A stretch of 64,000 nt of DNA from Paracoccus sp. IB05 (GCF_016405985.1 NZ_JAEFCF010000020.1:1-64000), one strand, 5' to 3'; shown: positions 36,557-47,374, counted from the stretch's first letter. Notes: generated by a model not told the origin, from the sequence alone. Numbers and translations are program-made.

Positions 36557-37176
36557 TGCTGGACCTCTCGTGCAATTTCTCGGGCAGTTGCGATACGGGT
36601 CTTAAACGCCGTAACGCGCGCCTCGAAGTCTTTATCTGTTTCATTGGTGGGGTCGCGAAACGGAAGAACAATTTCCGCAGCAACGTCCTCGAACCGCGGC
36701 CTGTAGCCATCCTCAAGCTTTACCGCGTGCTTCGCATGATCTTGCGCGCAGGCGTGATCCTTAAGCGCCAGACAGGCCTCCATGCCCAGAAGGTGGGACT
36801 GGAAATCAATGTCCGCGAAAGGCCTGTCCGTCGGTTTCATTTCGTCAGAAAGCGTCAGCAACCGCTCTGCAATATCCAGCTTGCGCTCGGGTGAAGCAGT
36901 TTGCGCGATCCGCAAACCATCATTCGCCAGAAGGCCAAGTGTCATGCCACAGCCGAAAGGACCTTCATGCCCTTCGCAGGCTGCCTCCGGATCGGCACGA
37001 AACGCCTCGATGTAGATGGAGGTAAAGCCATCAAACGAGCAATCCAGATCGCCGGCATCAGCGCAGGCCTGCGCCTCATCCGCCAACTTCTGCATCTCAG
37101 CCTCATCCAGCGCAAAAGCCGGCATCGCGGCGACTGCGGTGAGAGCAGACAGACCTATGATGGTGGCGAGTTGCAC
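36553..37176 (-). CDS. Exported helical protein, nuo accessory, unknown function
   Basis: 207 residues. Signal peptide [19 protein letters not shown] then a helical mature part with about six Cys, including [19 protein letters not shown] and CLALKDHAC, which suggests disulfides and Sel1/TPR-like helix pairs (spacing near 35-40 residues). Two bases after nuoH and overlapping nuoI by four. Not recognised as a named family. Confidence 0.7.
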   Translation of the reverse strand: MQLATIIGLSALTAVAAMPAFALDEAEMQKLADEAQACADAGDLDCSFDGFTSIYIEAFRADPEAACEGHEGPFGCGMTLGLLANDGLRIAQTASPERKLDIAERLLTLSDEMKPTDRPFADIDFQSHLLGMEACLALKDHACAQDHAKHAVKLEDGYRPRFEDVAAEIVLPFRDPTNETDKDFEARVTAFKTRIATAREIAREVQQ

Positions 37177-37178
37177 CC

Positions 37179-38216
37179 TCAGCCCCCGATCGCCCAGCGG
37201 GCCCAGAAGCCGCCAAGCACTTCAAATTTTGCAAGGAATGCCACCAGGACGACCCAGCCGAGCGAGAGCGGCAGGAACACCTTCCAGCCGATCCGCATCA
37301 GCTGATCGTAGCGGTAGCGCGGCACGATGGCCTTCACCATCGCGAACATGAAGAACCACATCCACATCTTGGCGACCATCCACCACCAGCCATCGGCGAT
37401 GCCCGGGATCGGCGAGAGCCAGCCGCCGAAGAAGAAGAGCGAGATCAGCGCGCACATCAGGAAGATGGCGATATATTCACCCGCCATGAACAGCAGGTAC
37501 GGCGTCGAAGAATATTCGACCATGAAGCCCGCGACGAGCTCGGATTCAGCTTCGGGAAGGTCGAAGGGCGGGCGGTTGGTCTCGGCCAGGGACGAGACGA
37601 AGAACAGAACCAGCATCGGGAAATGCGGCAGCCAGTACCAGCCGAGAAGACCGTAGCCGGTATCCTGGGCGCGCACGATGTCGGACATGTTCATCGAACC
37701 CGAGGAGATGATCAGGCCGATGATGATCAGGCCCAGCGAGACCTCGTAAGAGATCATCTGCGCGGCGGACCGCAGGCCCCCAAGGAAGGCGTATTTCGAG
37801 TTCGAGGCCCAGCCGCCCATGATCACGCCATAAACCTCCAGCGAGGAGACGGCGAAGACAAACAGGATCGCGACGTTGATATCCGCCAGCACCCAGCCGT
37901 AATCAAAGGGGATCACCGCAAAGGCCAGCAGTGCCAGAACGAAGGACAGGATCGGCGCGAGGAAATAGACCGGGCGGTCAACACCCGCAGGGACCACGAT
38001 TTCCTTCAGCACATATTTCAGCGCATCGGCAAAGGTCTGCAGGATCCCCCAGGGGCCAACCACGTTCGGGCCACGCCGCACCTGCACCGCCGCCCAGATC
38101 TTCCGGTCGCCATAGACCATGAAGATCAGCGAGATCATGACGAAGGCGACCACCGCAAGACACTGGGCGATCAGAATGACCGCCGTGCCAAGCCCCGTCG
38201 AGAAAAATCCGTCCAT
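37179..38216 (-). CDS. nuoH: NADH-quinone oxidoreductase subunit H
   Basis: 345 residues, eight membrane helices. Forms the quinone-chamber entrance. The signature loop [24 protein letters not shown] and the acidic loop ([20 protein letters not shown]) are present. The 68-base gap before it holds a short inverted repeat, otherwise no extra gene. Confidence 0.97.
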   Translation of the reverse strand: MDGFFSTGLGTAVILIAQCLAVVAFVMISLIFMVYGDRKIWAAVQVRRGPNVVGPWGILQTFADALKYVLKEIVVPAGVDRPVYFLAPILSFVLALLAFAVIPFDYGWVLADINVAILFVFAVSSLEVYGVIMGGWASNSKYAFLGGLRSAAQMISYEVSLGLIIIGLIISSGSMNMSDIVRAQDTGYGLLGWYWLPHFPMLVLFFVSSLAETNRPPFDLPEAESELVAGFMVEYSSTPYLLFMAGEYIAIFLMCALISLFFFGGWLSPIPGIADGWWWMVAKMWMWFFMFAMVKAIVPRYRYDQLMRIGWKVFLPLSLGWVVLVAFLAKFEVLGGFWARWAIGG

Positions 38217-38284
38217 CTTCCTACCGTCCTCTCAGTCCGTTTTCCGGACCGCTGTCTTTATACCTTTTGTCCGGGGGCTGCCCC

Positions 38285-38686
38285 TCAGACCGTCGGGATC
38301 CTCAATGCGCCGCAATCCTGCACCGTCACTTCGGCGTCAATCGTTTTCACACCGCGGGGCAGCGCGGCTGAAACCAGCCAGACCGAGTCCCCCCTTAGCG
38401 TATCGCCGGATTTTGCAACATTCGTCCGCACATGGCGGGCGAAACCGGCGCCCCGGATCAGCGCATATTGCGCGGCTGCGCAACGGGCATAATCCTCGAT
38501 ATCCTTGCCATCCTGCGCGCCCTTCATGGCGACACGGAAACTGACCATATCGTCCTCCAGAAGCACGGTCTGAATGCCGAGATATTCCTTCTTACCCGGC
38601 ATGGCCGCCCCCTCTCCATCCCCCGCGCAGGCCCCCAGAGCCGCCAGGGCGACCGGGAAAAGCGTGAGGGCAGAGAGCTGGCGCAT
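38285..38686 (-). CDS. Putative lipoprotein, nuo accessory
   Basis: 133 residues from the ATG at 38686. A signal sequence ends in the lipobox LGAC near residue 19, so a lipid anchor is likely. The mature part is mixed alpha/beta (IQTVLLEDDMVSFRVAMKGA, CAAAQYALIRGAGFARHVRT). Three further residues form a likely Cys pair (ARCAAAQ, VQDCGALR). Seven bases after nuoG. Family not recognised. Confidence 0.7.
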   Translation of the reverse strand: MRQLSALTLFPVALAALGACAGDGEGAAMPGKKEYLGIQTVLLEDDMVSFRVAMKGAQDGKDIEDYARCAAAQYALIRGAGFARHVRTNVAKSGDTLRGDSVWLVSAALPRGVKTIDAEVTVQDCGALRIPTV

Positions 38687-38693
38687 GCCTTGC

Positions 38694-40736
38694 TTACTCC
38701 GCTGCGAGGGGCGCATTGGCCCGGGCCTGGGCCTGGGCGGAAAGCTCGGCCATGACCTGGCTTGCGCGGGCAATCGGGTTCGTCAGATAGAAGTCGCGGA
38801 TCGCATTGCGGAAGCCCGCACGCGCCGGCATCCGAAGCTCAAGCGGCTGCCATTCATTTTCCACGACCTCGTTGACCAGACCCAGATGCGGATGATCGGC
38901 GATCAGCGCAGCGCGAAGCCCCGCCAGGCTGTCCCAGGGCAGTTTGGCCCCCAGCTCGCCCGACAGCGCGCGCAGGATCGCCCAGTTCTCACGGGCCTCG
39001 CCCGGTGCAAAGCCGGCACGGAACGCCAGTTGCGGCCGGCCCTCGGTATTGACGAACAGACCGTTTTCTTCCGTGAAAGCAGCAGCCGGCAGGATGATGT
39101 CAGCGCGGTTTGCACCGCGATCGCCATGGCTGCCCTGATAGATCACGAAGGGCGGTGCACCGGCATCAGTCCATTCGCGCGCGATCTCGACCTCATCCGC
39201 ACCGAGGTTGAAGATCACTTCGGCACCCAGAACCGCCGCCGCCATGCCGCCATCGGTCACGGCACCGACATCCAGCGCGCCGACGCGGGCAGCCGCCGTG
39301 TGCAGGATCAGAAGTTTCGAATTCGAATTCTCGGCCAGCTTCATGGCATGGGCCAGAACCGCCTCGCCATCAGCCTCATTGATCGCGCCCTGCCCGACGA
39401 TCACGATCGACGGCGCCTCGCGGGTCGCGTCCGGGATCTCTTTGCCCGACAATTCGACCAGAGCCGCACGGTCAGAGCCGACATGGACATAGTCATAGGT
39501 CAGATCGACCGCTTCACCGACCAGACCCACGGTCGCGCCATTGGTCCAGGCTTTGCGGATCCTCGCATTGAGAACCGGGCTTTCGACACGCGGATTGGTG
39601 CCGATCAGCTGGATCATCTTTGCGTTGTCGATGTCTTCAATCGTCGCATTGCCGACATAGGCGGAACGATTGCCAATCGGCAGCCGCGCGCCATCGGTGC
39701 GCGATTCCACTTTGCCGCCAAGACCTTCGATCAGTTTTTTAAGGCTGTAGATCGCCTCGGTCGGGGCCAGATCGCCCACAAGACCAACGATTTTCTTACC
39801 CTTCATCGCCGCCGAAGCCGCCTCGAGCGCCTCGCCCCAGGTCGCTTTCCTGAGCTTGCCATCCACCCGAATATAGGGCGTGTCGAGACGCTGACGGCGC
39901 AACCCGTCCCAGATGAACCGGGTCTTGTCCGAGATCCATTCCTCATTCACCGCATCATTGTTGCGCGGCAGAATGCGCATCACTTCGCGGCCCTTGGTAT
40001 CGACGCGGATATTCGCGCCAAGCGCGTCCATCACGTCGATGGTCTCGGTCTTGGTCAGCTCCCAGGGGCGGGCAGTGAAGGCATAGGGTTTCGAGGTCAG
40101 CGCGCCAACCGGGCAGAGGTCGATGATATTGCCCTGAAGGTTACTGTCCAGCGTCATGTTCAGATAGGAGGTGATCTCGCTGTCTTCCCCGCGCCCGGTC
40201 TGGCCCATCTGGGTGATGCCGGCGACTTCCGAGGTGAACCGCACGCAGCGCGTGCAGGAGATGCAGCGCGTCATCGCGGTCTTGACCAGCGGGCCAAGAT
40301 CCAGCTCGTCAGAGGCGCGTTTCGGCTCGCGGTAACGCGAGAAATCCACGCCGTAAGCCATGGCCTGGTCCTGCAGATCGCATTCGCCGCCCTGGTCGCA
40401 GATCGGGCAATCCAGCGGATGGTTGATCAGGAGGAACTCCATCACCCCTTCGCGGGCCTTTTTGACCATCGGCGATCTGGTTTTGACGACCGGCGCCTCA
40501 CCATTCGGGCCCGGGCGCAGGTCCTTGACCTGCATCGCGCAGGAGGCCGCCGGTTTCGGCGGGCCACCCACGACCTCGACCAGACACATCCGGCAATTGC
40601 CCGCGATGGACAGCCGCTCGTGATAGCAGAAACGCGGGATCTCGATCCCGGCCACTTCCGCCGCCTGGATGATCGTCATCGAGCCGTCGATCTCCAGCTC
40701 GGTCCCGTCGATGTTGATTTTTTTCAGATTCGACAT
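38694..40736 (-). CDS. nuoG: NADH-quinone oxidoreductase subunit G
   Basis: 680 residues. The N-terminal 2Fe-2S ferredoxin motif ([21 protein letters not shown]) is followed by [29 protein letters not shown] and [12 protein letters not shown], giving the usual cluster set. The C-terminal half is the degenerate molybdopterin-oxidoreductase domain seen in Rhodobacterales (residues 250-640). Located in the peripheral arm. Ends with a Gln/Ala-rich stretch. Confidence 0.97.
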   Translation of the reverse strand: MSNLKKINIDGTELEIDGSMTIIQAAEVAGIEIPRFCYHERLSIAGNCRMCLVEVVGGPPKPAASCAMQVKDLRPGPNGEAPVVKTRSPMVKKAREGVMEFLLINHPLDCPICDQGGECDLQDQAMAYGVDFSRYREPKRASDELDLGPLVKTAMTRCISCTRCVRFTSEVAGITQMGQTGRGEDSEITSYLNMTLDSNLQGNIIDLCPVGALTSKPYAFTARPWELTKTETIDVMDALGANIRVDTKGREVMRILPRNNDAVNEEWISDKTRFIWDGLRRQRLDTPYIRVDGKLRKATWGEALEAASAAMKGKKIVGLVGDLAPTEAIYSLKKLIEGLGGKVESRTDGARLPIGNRSAYVGNATIEDIDNAKMIQLIGTNPRVESPVLNARIRKAWTNGATVGLVGEAVDLTYDYVHVGSDRAALVELSGKEIPDATREAPSIVIVGQGAINEADGEAVLAHAMKLAENSNSKLLILHTAAARVGALDVGAVTDGGMAAAVLGAEVIFNLGADEVEIAREWTDAGAPPFVIYQGSHGDRGANRADIILPAAAFTEENGLFVNTEGRPQLAFRAGFAPGEARENWAILRALSGELGAKLPWDSLAGLRAALIADHPHLGLVNEVVENEWQPLELRMPARAGFRNAIRDFYLTNPIARASQVMAELSAQAQARANAPLAAE

Positions 40737-40742
40737 CTGCGC

Positions 40743-41261
40743 CTACTCCGCCGCGATCCGGTCGCAGGCATGGGCTGTCCATGTCGCGGCCTCTTCCAGA
40801 TACGACCAGCCGAAGGCCTGGTCGCTGTCTCCAAATTCATTGCGGTGCTGCCACCGCGCATAGCCCTCGGCCATATCTGGGCGGTGGCCTTCCGGCACCC
40901 ACCACAGAACCAGCGCGCCGGGCGCATCATACCATTCACCCTTGCGGGCATAGAATTGGCGGTGGACGGTGTTCCACACGAAAGCGCCAAGGCTGTCCGC
41001 ATCCACCCAGACCGAAAGTGTCGAGGCCATACGCGGATTGCCCAGGAAGGGCGAGGCCGGATCGGCCTGCGCCGCCTCCATCGCATCATCCTCCAGACGC
41101 CAGACAAAGCCCGCCGCGCGTTCGGCCACACCATTCACCAGATCCAGCCCATTGGCGAAATCTGCGATCTCGGGCGCGTCCCAGTCATGCCGCAAAAGCC
41201 CGAAATTGAACGAGGCGAGATGGAAGCCGGGAATGCCGCGCGGAGCTTTGCCTTTGGTCAT
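40743..41261 (-). CDS. DUF3291-type protein, nuo accessory
   Basis: 172 residues from the ATG at 41261, overlapping the previous stop by four bases. No signal peptide. Contains FHLASFNFGLLRHDWDAPEIADF and ALVLWWVPEGHRPDMAEGYARWQH, matching the DUF3291 pattern of ligand-free antibiotic-monooxygenase-like folds. Upstream partner of nuoG by six bases. Biochemistry not known. Confidence 0.75.
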   Translation of the reverse strand: MTKGKAPRGIPGFHLASFNFGLLRHDWDAPEIADFANGLDLVNGVAERAAGFVWRLEDDAMEAAQADPASPFLGNPRMASTLSVWVDADSLGAFVWNTVHRQFYARKGEWYDAPGALVLWWVPEGHRPDMAEGYARWQHRNEFGDSDQAFGWSYLEEAATWTAHACDRIAAE

Positions 41262-41668
41262 CTGGTCGACCTCAGCAAATAGCCGATCAGGCTGTTTCTC
41301 GCGATTTCCGTCTCGCCGACCGTACAATAGGCCTGGACCTTGCCCGGCTCGGCCCCGGCTTTTTTCAGCCAGGCCGCAGCCTCGGCCTTGCCGCGCTTTT
41401 TCTCGGTCTTGCTCTCGACGAAAGCGGTGATTTCCTGGCGCGTATATCCCTGTTTCAGGGCGTAATCCCTGAGCTTCGTCAGCTCATTCAGCGCGCGCAG
41501 CTTTCGCGGCCGCATCGTCGGGCAATTGTCGGCAATCGCATCAGCGATAAAGCCCTGGCGCAATGTGTCGTTGATATGCGCTTCCTGGTTGATCGGCGTG
41601 CGCGCCTCGGCGGCGCCGGCGCTTGCGGCAATCACCAGCGATACAGCAAGAATTTTTACGGATGTCAT
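41258..41668 (-). CDS. DUF5333-like exported protein, nuo accessory
   Basis: 136 residues from the ATG at 41668. Signal peptide KILAVSLVIAASAGAAEA. The mature part contains INDTLRQGFIADAIADNCPTMRPRKL, Lys-rich helices and a second Cys (QAYCTVG). It matches the small DUF5333 family I know mainly from this operon in Rhodobacterales. Periplasmic; function unknown. Coupled to the DUF3291 gene (ATGA). Confidence 0.75.
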   Translation of the reverse strand: MTSVKILAVSLVIAASAGAAEARTPINQEAHINDTLRQGFIADAIADNCPTMRPRKLRALNELTKLRDYALKQGYTRQEITAFVESKTEKKRGKAEAAAWLKKAGAEPGKVQAYCTVGETEIARNSLIGYLLRSTR

Positions 41669-41793
41669 AACGGATGCTCCACAGGTTGCCCCGGTCATCC
41701 GACCGGCGCCCCATCCTGCCAGAGCGACAGGCGCATCAAAACGCACGGCTTCGTGCCGTTTCCGTGATCCGTGCTGGCTGAAACATCCCGTGA

Positions 41794-42189
41794 TCATGCG
41801 CAGCCTCCGGCGAAAAGCCAGGCGCCTGCCCGATCATATTTCCCGATGGCTTTTTCGCGGAACTGGCCGCCTGCGGCCGCACAGGTCGCGCGGGCGGCTT
41901 TCTTGGCCAGCGCACCCTGATCGTTGCGCAGGCCCCCGGCGGTAGTCACCCGGATCTCCTGGCCGCCAATCGGGCGTGCGCCGACCACGGTCAGCTGCAA
42001 CCCGGTCGGGCCGGGGCGAACCTCGCCCTGGATCGCCTGGCCATCGACCTGAACCTGATGCAGGCCCGGCGTCACCGTTTCCGGCAGCGGCGTATGGATC
42101 ACCGCGCAGCCCGACAGGACAAGCGCCAGCGCCACAGCCGGAAGGCTGCGGGCGGGGGCCGTCATGTTGGGGATTGCGCGAACAGTCAT
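41794..42189 (-). CDS. Putative lipoprotein, nuo accessory
   Basis: 131 residues. A hydrophobic signal ends in the lipobox LSGC near residue 28 (ALALVLSGCAVIH). The mature domain (GLHQVQVDGQAIQGEVRPG, then a C-terminal CAAAGGQF...GGC) is short and probably beta-rich, with two Cys near the end. The start is two bases after nuoF, with a second possible ATG eight codons in. Family unknown. Confidence 0.7.
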   Translation of the reverse strand: MTVRAIPNMTAPARSLPAVALALVLSGCAVIHTPLPETVTPGLHQVQVDGQAIQGEVRPGPTGLQLTVVGARPIGGQEIRVTTAGGLRNDQGALAKKAARATCAAAGGQFREKAIGKYDRAGAWLFAGGCA

Positions 42190-42191
42190 GA

Positions 42192-43490
42192 TTATTCCGC
42201 AGCCAGCGCGGCCGAGATACGGCCGGTGCGTTTTGCCTTGATACGATCTTCGATTTCCTCGCGGAAATTGCGGATCAGACCCTGGATCGGCCAGGCAGCA
42301 GCGTCGCCAAGGGCGCAGATCGTGTGACCTTCGACCTGTTTGGTGACCTCAAACAGCATGTCGATCTCTTCGACCTCGGCATCGCCGGTCACCAGACGGT
42401 CCATCACCCGCATCATCCAGCCGGTGCCTTCGCGGCACGGCGTGCACTGGCCGCAGCTTTCATGTTTGAAGAATTTCGACAGGCGCCAGATCGCTTTGAT
42501 CACGTCGGTCGACTGGTCCATCACGATCATGCAGGCGGTGCCGAAGGAGGATTTCAGCTCGCGCATGCCGTCATAATCCATGATGGCGTTTTCGCACATA
42601 TCGGCGGTGAGGATCGGGCAGGATGCACCGCCCGGGATCACCGCTTTCAGGTTCTTCCAGCCACCGCGCACGCCGCCGCCATGTTTCTCGATCAGCTCGC
42701 GCATCGGGATCGACATCGATTCTTCGATCACGCAGGGCGCATTCACATGGCCCGACATAGCGAAAAGCTTCACGCCGGCATTGTTCGGACGGCCAAAGCC
42801 CGCGAACCATTCGCCGCCACGGCGCAGGATGGTCGGCGCCACCGCGATGGATTCGACGTTGTTCACCGTGGTCGGGCAGCCATAAAGACCCGCCCCTGCC
42901 GGGAAAGGCGGCTTCATCCGGGGCATGCCCTTGCGGCCTTCAAGGCTTTCAAGCAGCGCGGTTTCCTCGCCGCAGATATAGGCCCCTGCCCCATGATGCA
43001 GGTAAACGTCGAAATCATAACCGGATTTCGAGGCATTGCGCCCAATCAGGCCGGCATCATAGGCCTCGTCGATCGCGGCCTGCAGCGCCTCTTTCTCGCG
43101 GACATATTCACCACGGATATAGATATAGGCGGCCACCGCATTCATCGCGAAACCGGCGATCAGGCAGCCTTCGATCAGCGTATGCGGATCATGGCGCATG
43201 ATTTCGCGGTCTTTGCAGGTCGCGGGTTCGGATTCGTCGGCATTGACCACCAGATAGGCCGGACGCCCATCCGAGACCTTCGGCATGAAGGACCATTTCA
43301 TCCCCGTCGGGAAGCCCGCACCGCCGCGCCCGCGCAGGCCCGACTTCTTCATCTCATCCACGATCCAGTCACGGCCTTTGGACATGATATCCGCCGTGCC
43401 ATCCCAATGGCCGCGCGCCATTGCCCCTTTGAGAGTGCGGTCATGCATCCCGTAGAGGTTCGTGAAGATGCGGTCCTGATCCTTGAGCAT
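42192..43490 (-). CDS. nuoF: NADH-quinone oxidoreductase subunit F
   Basis: 432 residues. NADH and FMN site [13 protein letters not shown] and the loop [19 protein letters not shown]. 4Fe-4S cluster N3 ligands in [11 protein letters not shown] and the Cys of HTICALGD. Entry point of electrons into the complex. Confidence 0.98.
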   Translation of the reverse strand: MLKDQDRIFTNLYGMHDRTLKGAMARGHWDGTADIMSKGRDWIVDEMKKSGLRGRGGAGFPTGMKWSFMPKVSDGRPAYLVVNADESEPATCKDREIMRHDPHTLIEGCLIAGFAMNAVAAYIYIRGEYVREKEALQAAIDEAYDAGLIGRNASKSGYDFDVYLHHGAGAYICGEETALLESLEGRKGMPRMKPPFPAGAGLYGCPTTVNNVESIAVAPTILRRGGEWFAGFGRPNNAGVKLFAMSGHVNAPCVIEESMSIPMRELIEKHGGGVRGGWKNLKAVIPGGASCPILTADMCENAIMDYDGMRELKSSFGTACMIVMDQSTDVIKAIWRLSKFFKHESCGQCTPCREGTGWMMRVMDRLVTGDAEVEEIDMLFEVTKQVEGHTICALGDAAAWPIQGLIRNFREEIEDRIKAKRTGRISAALAAE

Positions 43491-43502
43491 CGCTCGCTCT
43501 CC

Positions 43503-43724
43503 TTACGCCCGGCGCCCGCGCCAGATCTGATACGTCACGGCCAGGGCCCAGATGAAACCGGCAATCGCTGCGAGATCGAAGAGGAAGACAAACCGCGTCT
43601 CCCAGCCGAAATGCCCGCCGAGCCATTGCCCGCCCATCCACAGGATCATCGTCGCCGCAATGACAACAGCCACAAGGCGCACCTGGCGCCCGCGCTTGAT
43701 GTCATGTGCCGATGGCCCTGTCAT
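43503..43724 (-). CDS. Small two-helix membrane protein (DUF5337-like), nuo accessory
   Basis: 73 residues. A basic N-terminus (HDIKRGRQVR) is followed by two membrane helices (LVAVVIAATMILWMGGQWLG and FVFLFDLAAIAGFIWALAVTY) and a basic C-terminus (WRGRRA), so both ends should be cytoplasmic. It matches the DUF5337 family that I associate with this operon. Twelve bases before nuoF and eleven after nuoE. Possible assembly or stabilising partner of complex I. Confidence 0.8.
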   Translation of the reverse strand: MTGPSAHDIKRGRQVRLVAVVIAATMILWMGGQWLGGHFGWETRFVFLFDLAAIAGFIWALAVTYQIWRGRRA

Positions 43725-43735
43725 GCCCCCTGCCC

Positions 43736-44815
43736 TCAGTAATCGTTGGTCTTTGCCCGGATGCGGAATGCGTCCAGACCTTCAGCCAAAATCAGTTTCG
43801 CCTGCGCCACCCATTTGTCACGGGTCACGCGGCCTTTGAAGCCCTTGAGATTCTGGTCAACCCAGGTGACTTCGTCATCGCTCCAGCCGGCAATCTGGTC
43901 GAAATGGAAAAAGCCGAGCTCATGGCAGAGCCGTTCCAGCACCGGACCGATGCCTTCGATTTCCTTGAGGTTATCCGCCTCGCCGCCCCGCGGCCCGCGC
44001 AGCGCTTCGGGCTGTTTGCCCTCTGCCGCCACTCCCGTCACCGGTTCCGCCGGTTTCGCGGCAGGCTCAGCGGCGGGCTTTTCGGCCAGCGCCACCCCGC
44101 CCTCGCGATTGCGGATCCAGGACAGGTTCAGCGCCTCTTCGGTGCCGTCGATCCGTTTGACCGTCTCGCCGATATCCACCGCGCGCTGCACCGATCCGTT
44201 CAGCGCCAGACCCTTGCCCTTATAATCGGCCAGCGAGGTCAGGCCGGTGACCGGCTCCGACGAATAGCGGCCGCTTTGGGAGCCGGGCTGCGGCACTTCG
44301 CCGTCGCGGAAGCGCGCGATCAGCCCGCGCAGCGCCGTGGGCGTCAGGTCCTCATAGTAATCCTTGCCGATCTGGGCCATCGGCGCATTGGCGCAGGCAC
44401 CGAGGCATTCGACCTCTTCCCAGCTGAATTTGCCATCGGCGGAAACCGTATGCGGCGCCGGTGCGATCAGCTCTTTGCAGACCTCGATCAGCTCTTCTGC
44501 GCCGCAGATCATGCAGGAAGTGGTGCCGCAGATCTGGATATTCGCAACAGAGCCAACCGGTTGCAGCTGGAACATGAAGTAGAAGGTCGCGACCTCAAGC
44601 ACGCGGATATTCGCCATACCCAGCATGGTCGCGATATATTCGATCGCGGGCCTGGTCAGCCAGCCTTCCTGCTCCTGCGCCCGCCACAACAGCGGAATGA
44701 CCGCCGAGGCCTGGCGCCCTTCGGGATATTTGCTGATCTGCCCCTCGGCCCAGGCCAGGTTGGCGGGCGTGAAGGCGAAACTCGCAGGTTGCTCGTGGTA
44801 AAGGCGGCGCAGCAT
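43736..44815 (-). CDS. nuoE: NADH-quinone oxidoreductase subunit E with a C-terminal extension
   Basis: 359 residues from the ATG at 44815, against about 165 in E. coli. The first 170 are the thioredoxin-like 2Fe-2S domain ([24 protein letters not shown]). Then comes a linker and an Ala/Pro/Glu-rich spacer. Residues about 295-359 form a helix-hairpin-helix-like domain ([20 protein letters not shown] ... [13 protein letters not shown]), known as a C-terminal add-on in other proteins of this order. It takes part in NADH oxidation with NuoF. Confidence 0.93.
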   Translation of the reverse strand: MLRRLYHEQPASFAFTPANLAWAEGQISKYPEGRQASAVIPLLWRAQEQEGWLTRPAIEYIATMLGMANIRVLEVATFYFMFQLQPVGSVANIQICGTTSCMICGAEELIEVCKELIAPAPHTVSADGKFSWEEVECLGACANAPMAQIGKDYYEDLTPTALRGLIARFRDGEVPQPGSQSGRYSSEPVTGLTSLADYKGKGLALNGSVQRAVDIGETVKRIDGTEEALNLSWIRNREGGVALAEKPAAEPAAKPAEPVTGVAAEGKQPEALRGPRGGEADNLKEIEGIGPVLERLCHELGFFHFDQIAGWSDDEVTWVDQNLKGFKGRVTRDKWVAQAKLILAEGLDAFRIRAKTNDY

Positions 44816-44816
44816 G

Positions 44817-44936
44817 TCAGATGATCCCGACGAAAGAAAAAACGGCTTTGATGTACAGGAGCCCGAAGGGACCATGCACAAAGAAGGGGGTCAGGACCAA
44901 AACAGGGATGAGCCCGACCAGCAGCATCAGGGGCAT
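44817..44936 (-). CDS. 39-residue membrane peptide, candidate new gene in the nuo operon
   Basis: Begins [18 protein letters not shown], continues [18 protein letters not shown] and ends VGII. Two strongly hydrophobic segments are split by HGP and by a single Lys. The ATG overlaps the stop of the preceding exported-protein gene by ten bases; an in-frame ATG at 44927 sits on a TGATG junction. Its own stop is one base before nuoE's start. Such perfect packing between two coupled genes, plus the membrane composition, argues for translation. Too short for most gene callers. Related to no family I know. Confidence 0.7.
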   Translation of the reverse strand: MPLMLLVGLIPVLVLTPFFVHGPFGLLYIKAVFSFVGII

Positions 44937-45220
44937 TTCTCCGTTTTCACGGTGAGGGCCCAGGTATTCTCGTCCAGCTCCGCCGATCCGTCGGCAAGCA
45001 TTTCTTCGACGACCACGGCGGTCCAGTCGTCGCTGAACCCAAGCGGCGGCAAGAGGGTCGTCGCTTCTTCCTCGGTCATCGTGCAGCCATGGGCTTCAAG
45101 CGTCTCCGTCAGAAGCGCCTTCCAGTCGGTGCCGGCGGGCGGCGCCTCCTGAGCAGACGCCGGGAGAAGCGCGGGCCCGGCCAGCAGCATCACGGCAAGG
45201 GGGGCAAGACGATACAGCAT
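44927..45220 (-). CDS. Small exported protein, nuo accessory, paralogue of its neighbour
   Basis: 97 residues. Signal peptide YRLAPLAVMLLAGPALLPASA. Mature part HGCTMTEEEATTLLPPLGF ... [10 protein letters not shown] with one Cys near the middle and one at the end, a plan shared with the next gene upstream. Start and upstream stop overlap as TGATG. Both could make one disulfide. Function unknown. Confidence 0.75.
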   Translation of the reverse strand: MLYRLAPLAVMLLAGPALLPASAQEAPPAGTDWKALLTETLEAHGCTMTEEEATTLLPPLGFSDDWTAVVVEEMLADGSAELDENTWALTVKTEKCP

Positions 45221-45495
45221 CAGCAGCCAAGCCCCTTGAGGCGGAAGGCGCCCTCGCCCTCTTCCAAAAGGAAACCGCCGATGATCAGCTGAACCGAGGC
45301 CGCCATGGCGCTCTCGTCATTCATCCCGGTCAGGCGGTTCTGAACGGCGTCATTATTGGCCTGGGTCAGCACACAGCCCTCTGCCGCAATGGCGGCGGCG
45401 ACCTGCTTTGCCTCTTCCCCGAGTTCAGTGGTCTGGGCAAAGCCCGCGACCGGCAGGGCCAGCGCCAGAAGAGCCGCCGCGAAACGTGCCGTCAT
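45220..45495 (-). CDS. Small exported protein, nuo accessory, paralogue pair
   Basis: 91 residues. Signal peptide [16 protein letters not shown]. Mature part contains [19 protein letters not shown], then [24 protein letters not shown] with a terminal Cys. Length, Cys spacing and the hydrophobic-acidic stretch parallel the gene downstream, so an old duplication is likely. Overlaps the nuoD stop by four bases. Confidence 0.75.
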   Translation of the reverse strand: MTARFAAALLALALPVAGFAQTTELGEEAKQVAAAIAAEGCVLTQANNDAVQNRLTGMNDESAMAASVQLIIGGFLLEEGEGAFRLKGLGC

Positions 45496-46760
45496 CTGTC
45501 CACCTCACCAAACACGATATCCATCGTCGCAATGATCGCCGAGACATCGGCCAGCTGGTGGCCCTTGCCAAGGTAATCCATCGCCTGGAGATGGGCATAG
45601 CCCGGCGCGCGGATCTTGGCGCGGTAAGGCTTGTTCGTACCATCTGCCACGAGGAAGACGCCGAATTCGCCCTTGGGCGCCTCGACCGCGGCATAGACCT
45701 CGCCCGCGGGGACGTGGAAGCCTTCGGTATAGAGTTTGAAATGGTGGATGAGCGCCTCCATCGAGGTCTTCATCTCGCCGCGCTTCGGCGGCGACAGCTT
45801 GCCGCGCGCCATCACATCGGTCTGGGCCGCAGGCTCGCGCAGTTTCGCGATGGCCTGCTGGATGATCTTGACAGATTCCCGCATCTCCAGCATCCGGCAG
45901 AGATAGCGGTCATAGCAGTCGCCATTCTTGCCGACCGGCACCTGGAAGGTGAATTCGTCATAGCATTCATAGGGCTGCGCACGGCGAAGGTCCCAGGCGA
46001 GGCCCGATCCGCGCACCATTACACCCGAGAAGCCCCAGTCCAGCGCGTCCTGTTCCGACACGGTCGCGATATCGACGGTGCGCTGTTTGAAGATGCGGTT
46101 CTCGGTGATCAGCCCGTCAAGGTCATCGACCAGTTTCGGGAAGGTCTGCGACCATGCCTCGATATCGTCGATCAGCTTCGGCGGCAGATCCTGGTGGACG
46201 CCACCGGGGCGGAAATAGGCGGCGTGCAGACGGGCGCCACAGGCGCGCTCGTAGAACTGCATCAGCTCTTCGCGGGCGGTGAAACCCCAGAGCGGCGGTG
46301 TCAGGGCGCCGACATCCATCGCGCCGGTGGTGACGTTCATCAGATGGTTCAGGATGCGGCCGATTTCCGAATAGAGCACCCGGATCAGGCTGGCGCGGCG
46401 CGGCACCACAGTGCCGGTCAGCTTTTCAATCGCCAGACACCAGGCATGTTCCTGGTTCATCGGCGCCACATAGTCGAGGCGGTCGAAATAGGGCAGGTTC
46501 TGCAGGTATGTCCTGCTTTCCATCAGCTTCTCTGTGCCGCGATGCAAGAGGCCGATATGCGGGTCGGCGCGTTCGACGATCTCGCCATCCAGCTCCAGTA
46601 CCAGACGCAACACACCATGGGCCGCAGGGTGCTGCGGGCCGAAGTTGATGTTGAAATTGCGGATCCGCTGCTCGGACGTCTCGATATCCATCGAGCCGTC
46701 ATCATAGAAGTTCCGGCGCATATCCTGCGAGCCAAGGCCGTTGCCGGTGCCGTCCATCAT
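45492..46760 (-). CDS. nuoD: NADH-quinone oxidoreductase subunit D
   Basis: 422 residues. Quinone-site subunit, NiFe-hydrogenase-like fold. [21 protein letters not shown] is the His-containing motif facing the quinone, with [12 protein letters not shown] and YVAPMNQEH. Separate from NuoC, unlike the fused E. coli form. Start overlaps nuoC's stop (ATGA). Confidence 0.98.
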   Translation of the reverse strand: MMDGTGNGLGSQDMRRNFYDDGSMDIETSEQRIRNFNINFGPQHPAAHGVLRLVLELDGEIVERADPHIGLLHRGTEKLMESRTYLQNLPYFDRLDYVAPMNQEHAWCLAIEKLTGTVVPRRASLIRVLYSEIGRILNHLMNVTTGAMDVGALTPPLWGFTAREELMQFYERACGARLHAAYFRPGGVHQDLPPKLIDDIEAWSQTFPKLVDDLDGLITENRIFKQRTVDIATVSEQDALDWGFSGVMVRGSGLAWDLRRAQPYECYDEFTFQVPVGKNGDCYDRYLCRMLEMRESVKIIQQAIAKLREPAAQTDVMARGKLSPPKRGEMKTSMEALIHHFKLYTEGFHVPAGEVYAAVEAPKGEFGVFLVADGTNKPYRAKIRAPGYAHLQAMDYLGKGHQLADVSAIIATMDIVFGEVDR

Positions 46761-47374
46761 TTCGGTGCCTCCGCTTTCTGGTCGCCCGGAAGGATATATT
46801 CCGCGCCTTCCCAGGGCGACATGAAGTCGAACTGGCGATATTCCTGCACCAGCTTCACCGGCTCATAGACGACGCGCTTCTGCACTTCGTCATAGCGCAC
46901 TTCGACATAGCCGGTGGTGGGGAAGTCCTTGCGCAGCGGATGGCCACGGAAACCGTAATCGGTGAGGATGCGGCGCAGGTCGGGATGGCCCTGGAAGATG
47001 ATCCCGAACATGTCGAAGGTCTCGCGCTCGAACCAGTTGGCACCTGGATGCAGGCTCGTGAGCGAGGGGATCATTTCCTCTTCGCGCAGCGCGACTTTCA
47101 CGCGGATGCGCTGGTTCCGATACATCGACAGGAAATGGTAGACGACATCGAACCGCGCCGGGCGTTCCGGATAATCGACCGCCGTGATGTCGATCAGCGT
47201 CGAAAAGCGACAGGTCGCCTCGTCCCGCAGATATTCAATCAGCGCAAGAAGATGCGCCGGCGTCGCCAGCAGCGTCAGCTCGCCATGGGCCACGGAATGC
47301 GACAGCACCGCGTCGGGCTGGCGCAGGGCGATGGTGGCTCCGAGTTCGTTCAGCGCGTCAGACATCCTGTTCAC
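46757..47374 (-). CDS. nuoC: NADH-quinone oxidoreductase subunit C
   Basis: 205 residues. The 30-kDa family signature [37 protein letters not shown] is complete. Starts with GTG at 47374, overlapping nuoB's stop by four bases (GTGA); an ATG three codons in is the alternative. Confidence 0.97.
   Translation of the reverse strand: MNRMSDALNELGATIALRQPDAVLSHSVAHGELTLLATPAHLLALIEYLRDEATCRFSTLIDITAVDYPERPARFDVVYHFLSMYRNQRIRVKVALREEEMIPSLTSLHPGANWFERETFDMFGIIFQGHPDLRRILTDYGFRGHPLRKDFPTTGYVEVRYDEVQKRVVYEPVKLVQEYRQFDFMSPWEGAEYILPGDQKAEAPK

Noticed and set aside
38574-41282. Long plus-strand open frame opposite nuoG
   Set aside because: Antisense shadow: composition and lack of motifs, while NuoG's iron-sulfur motifs are intact on the other strand.
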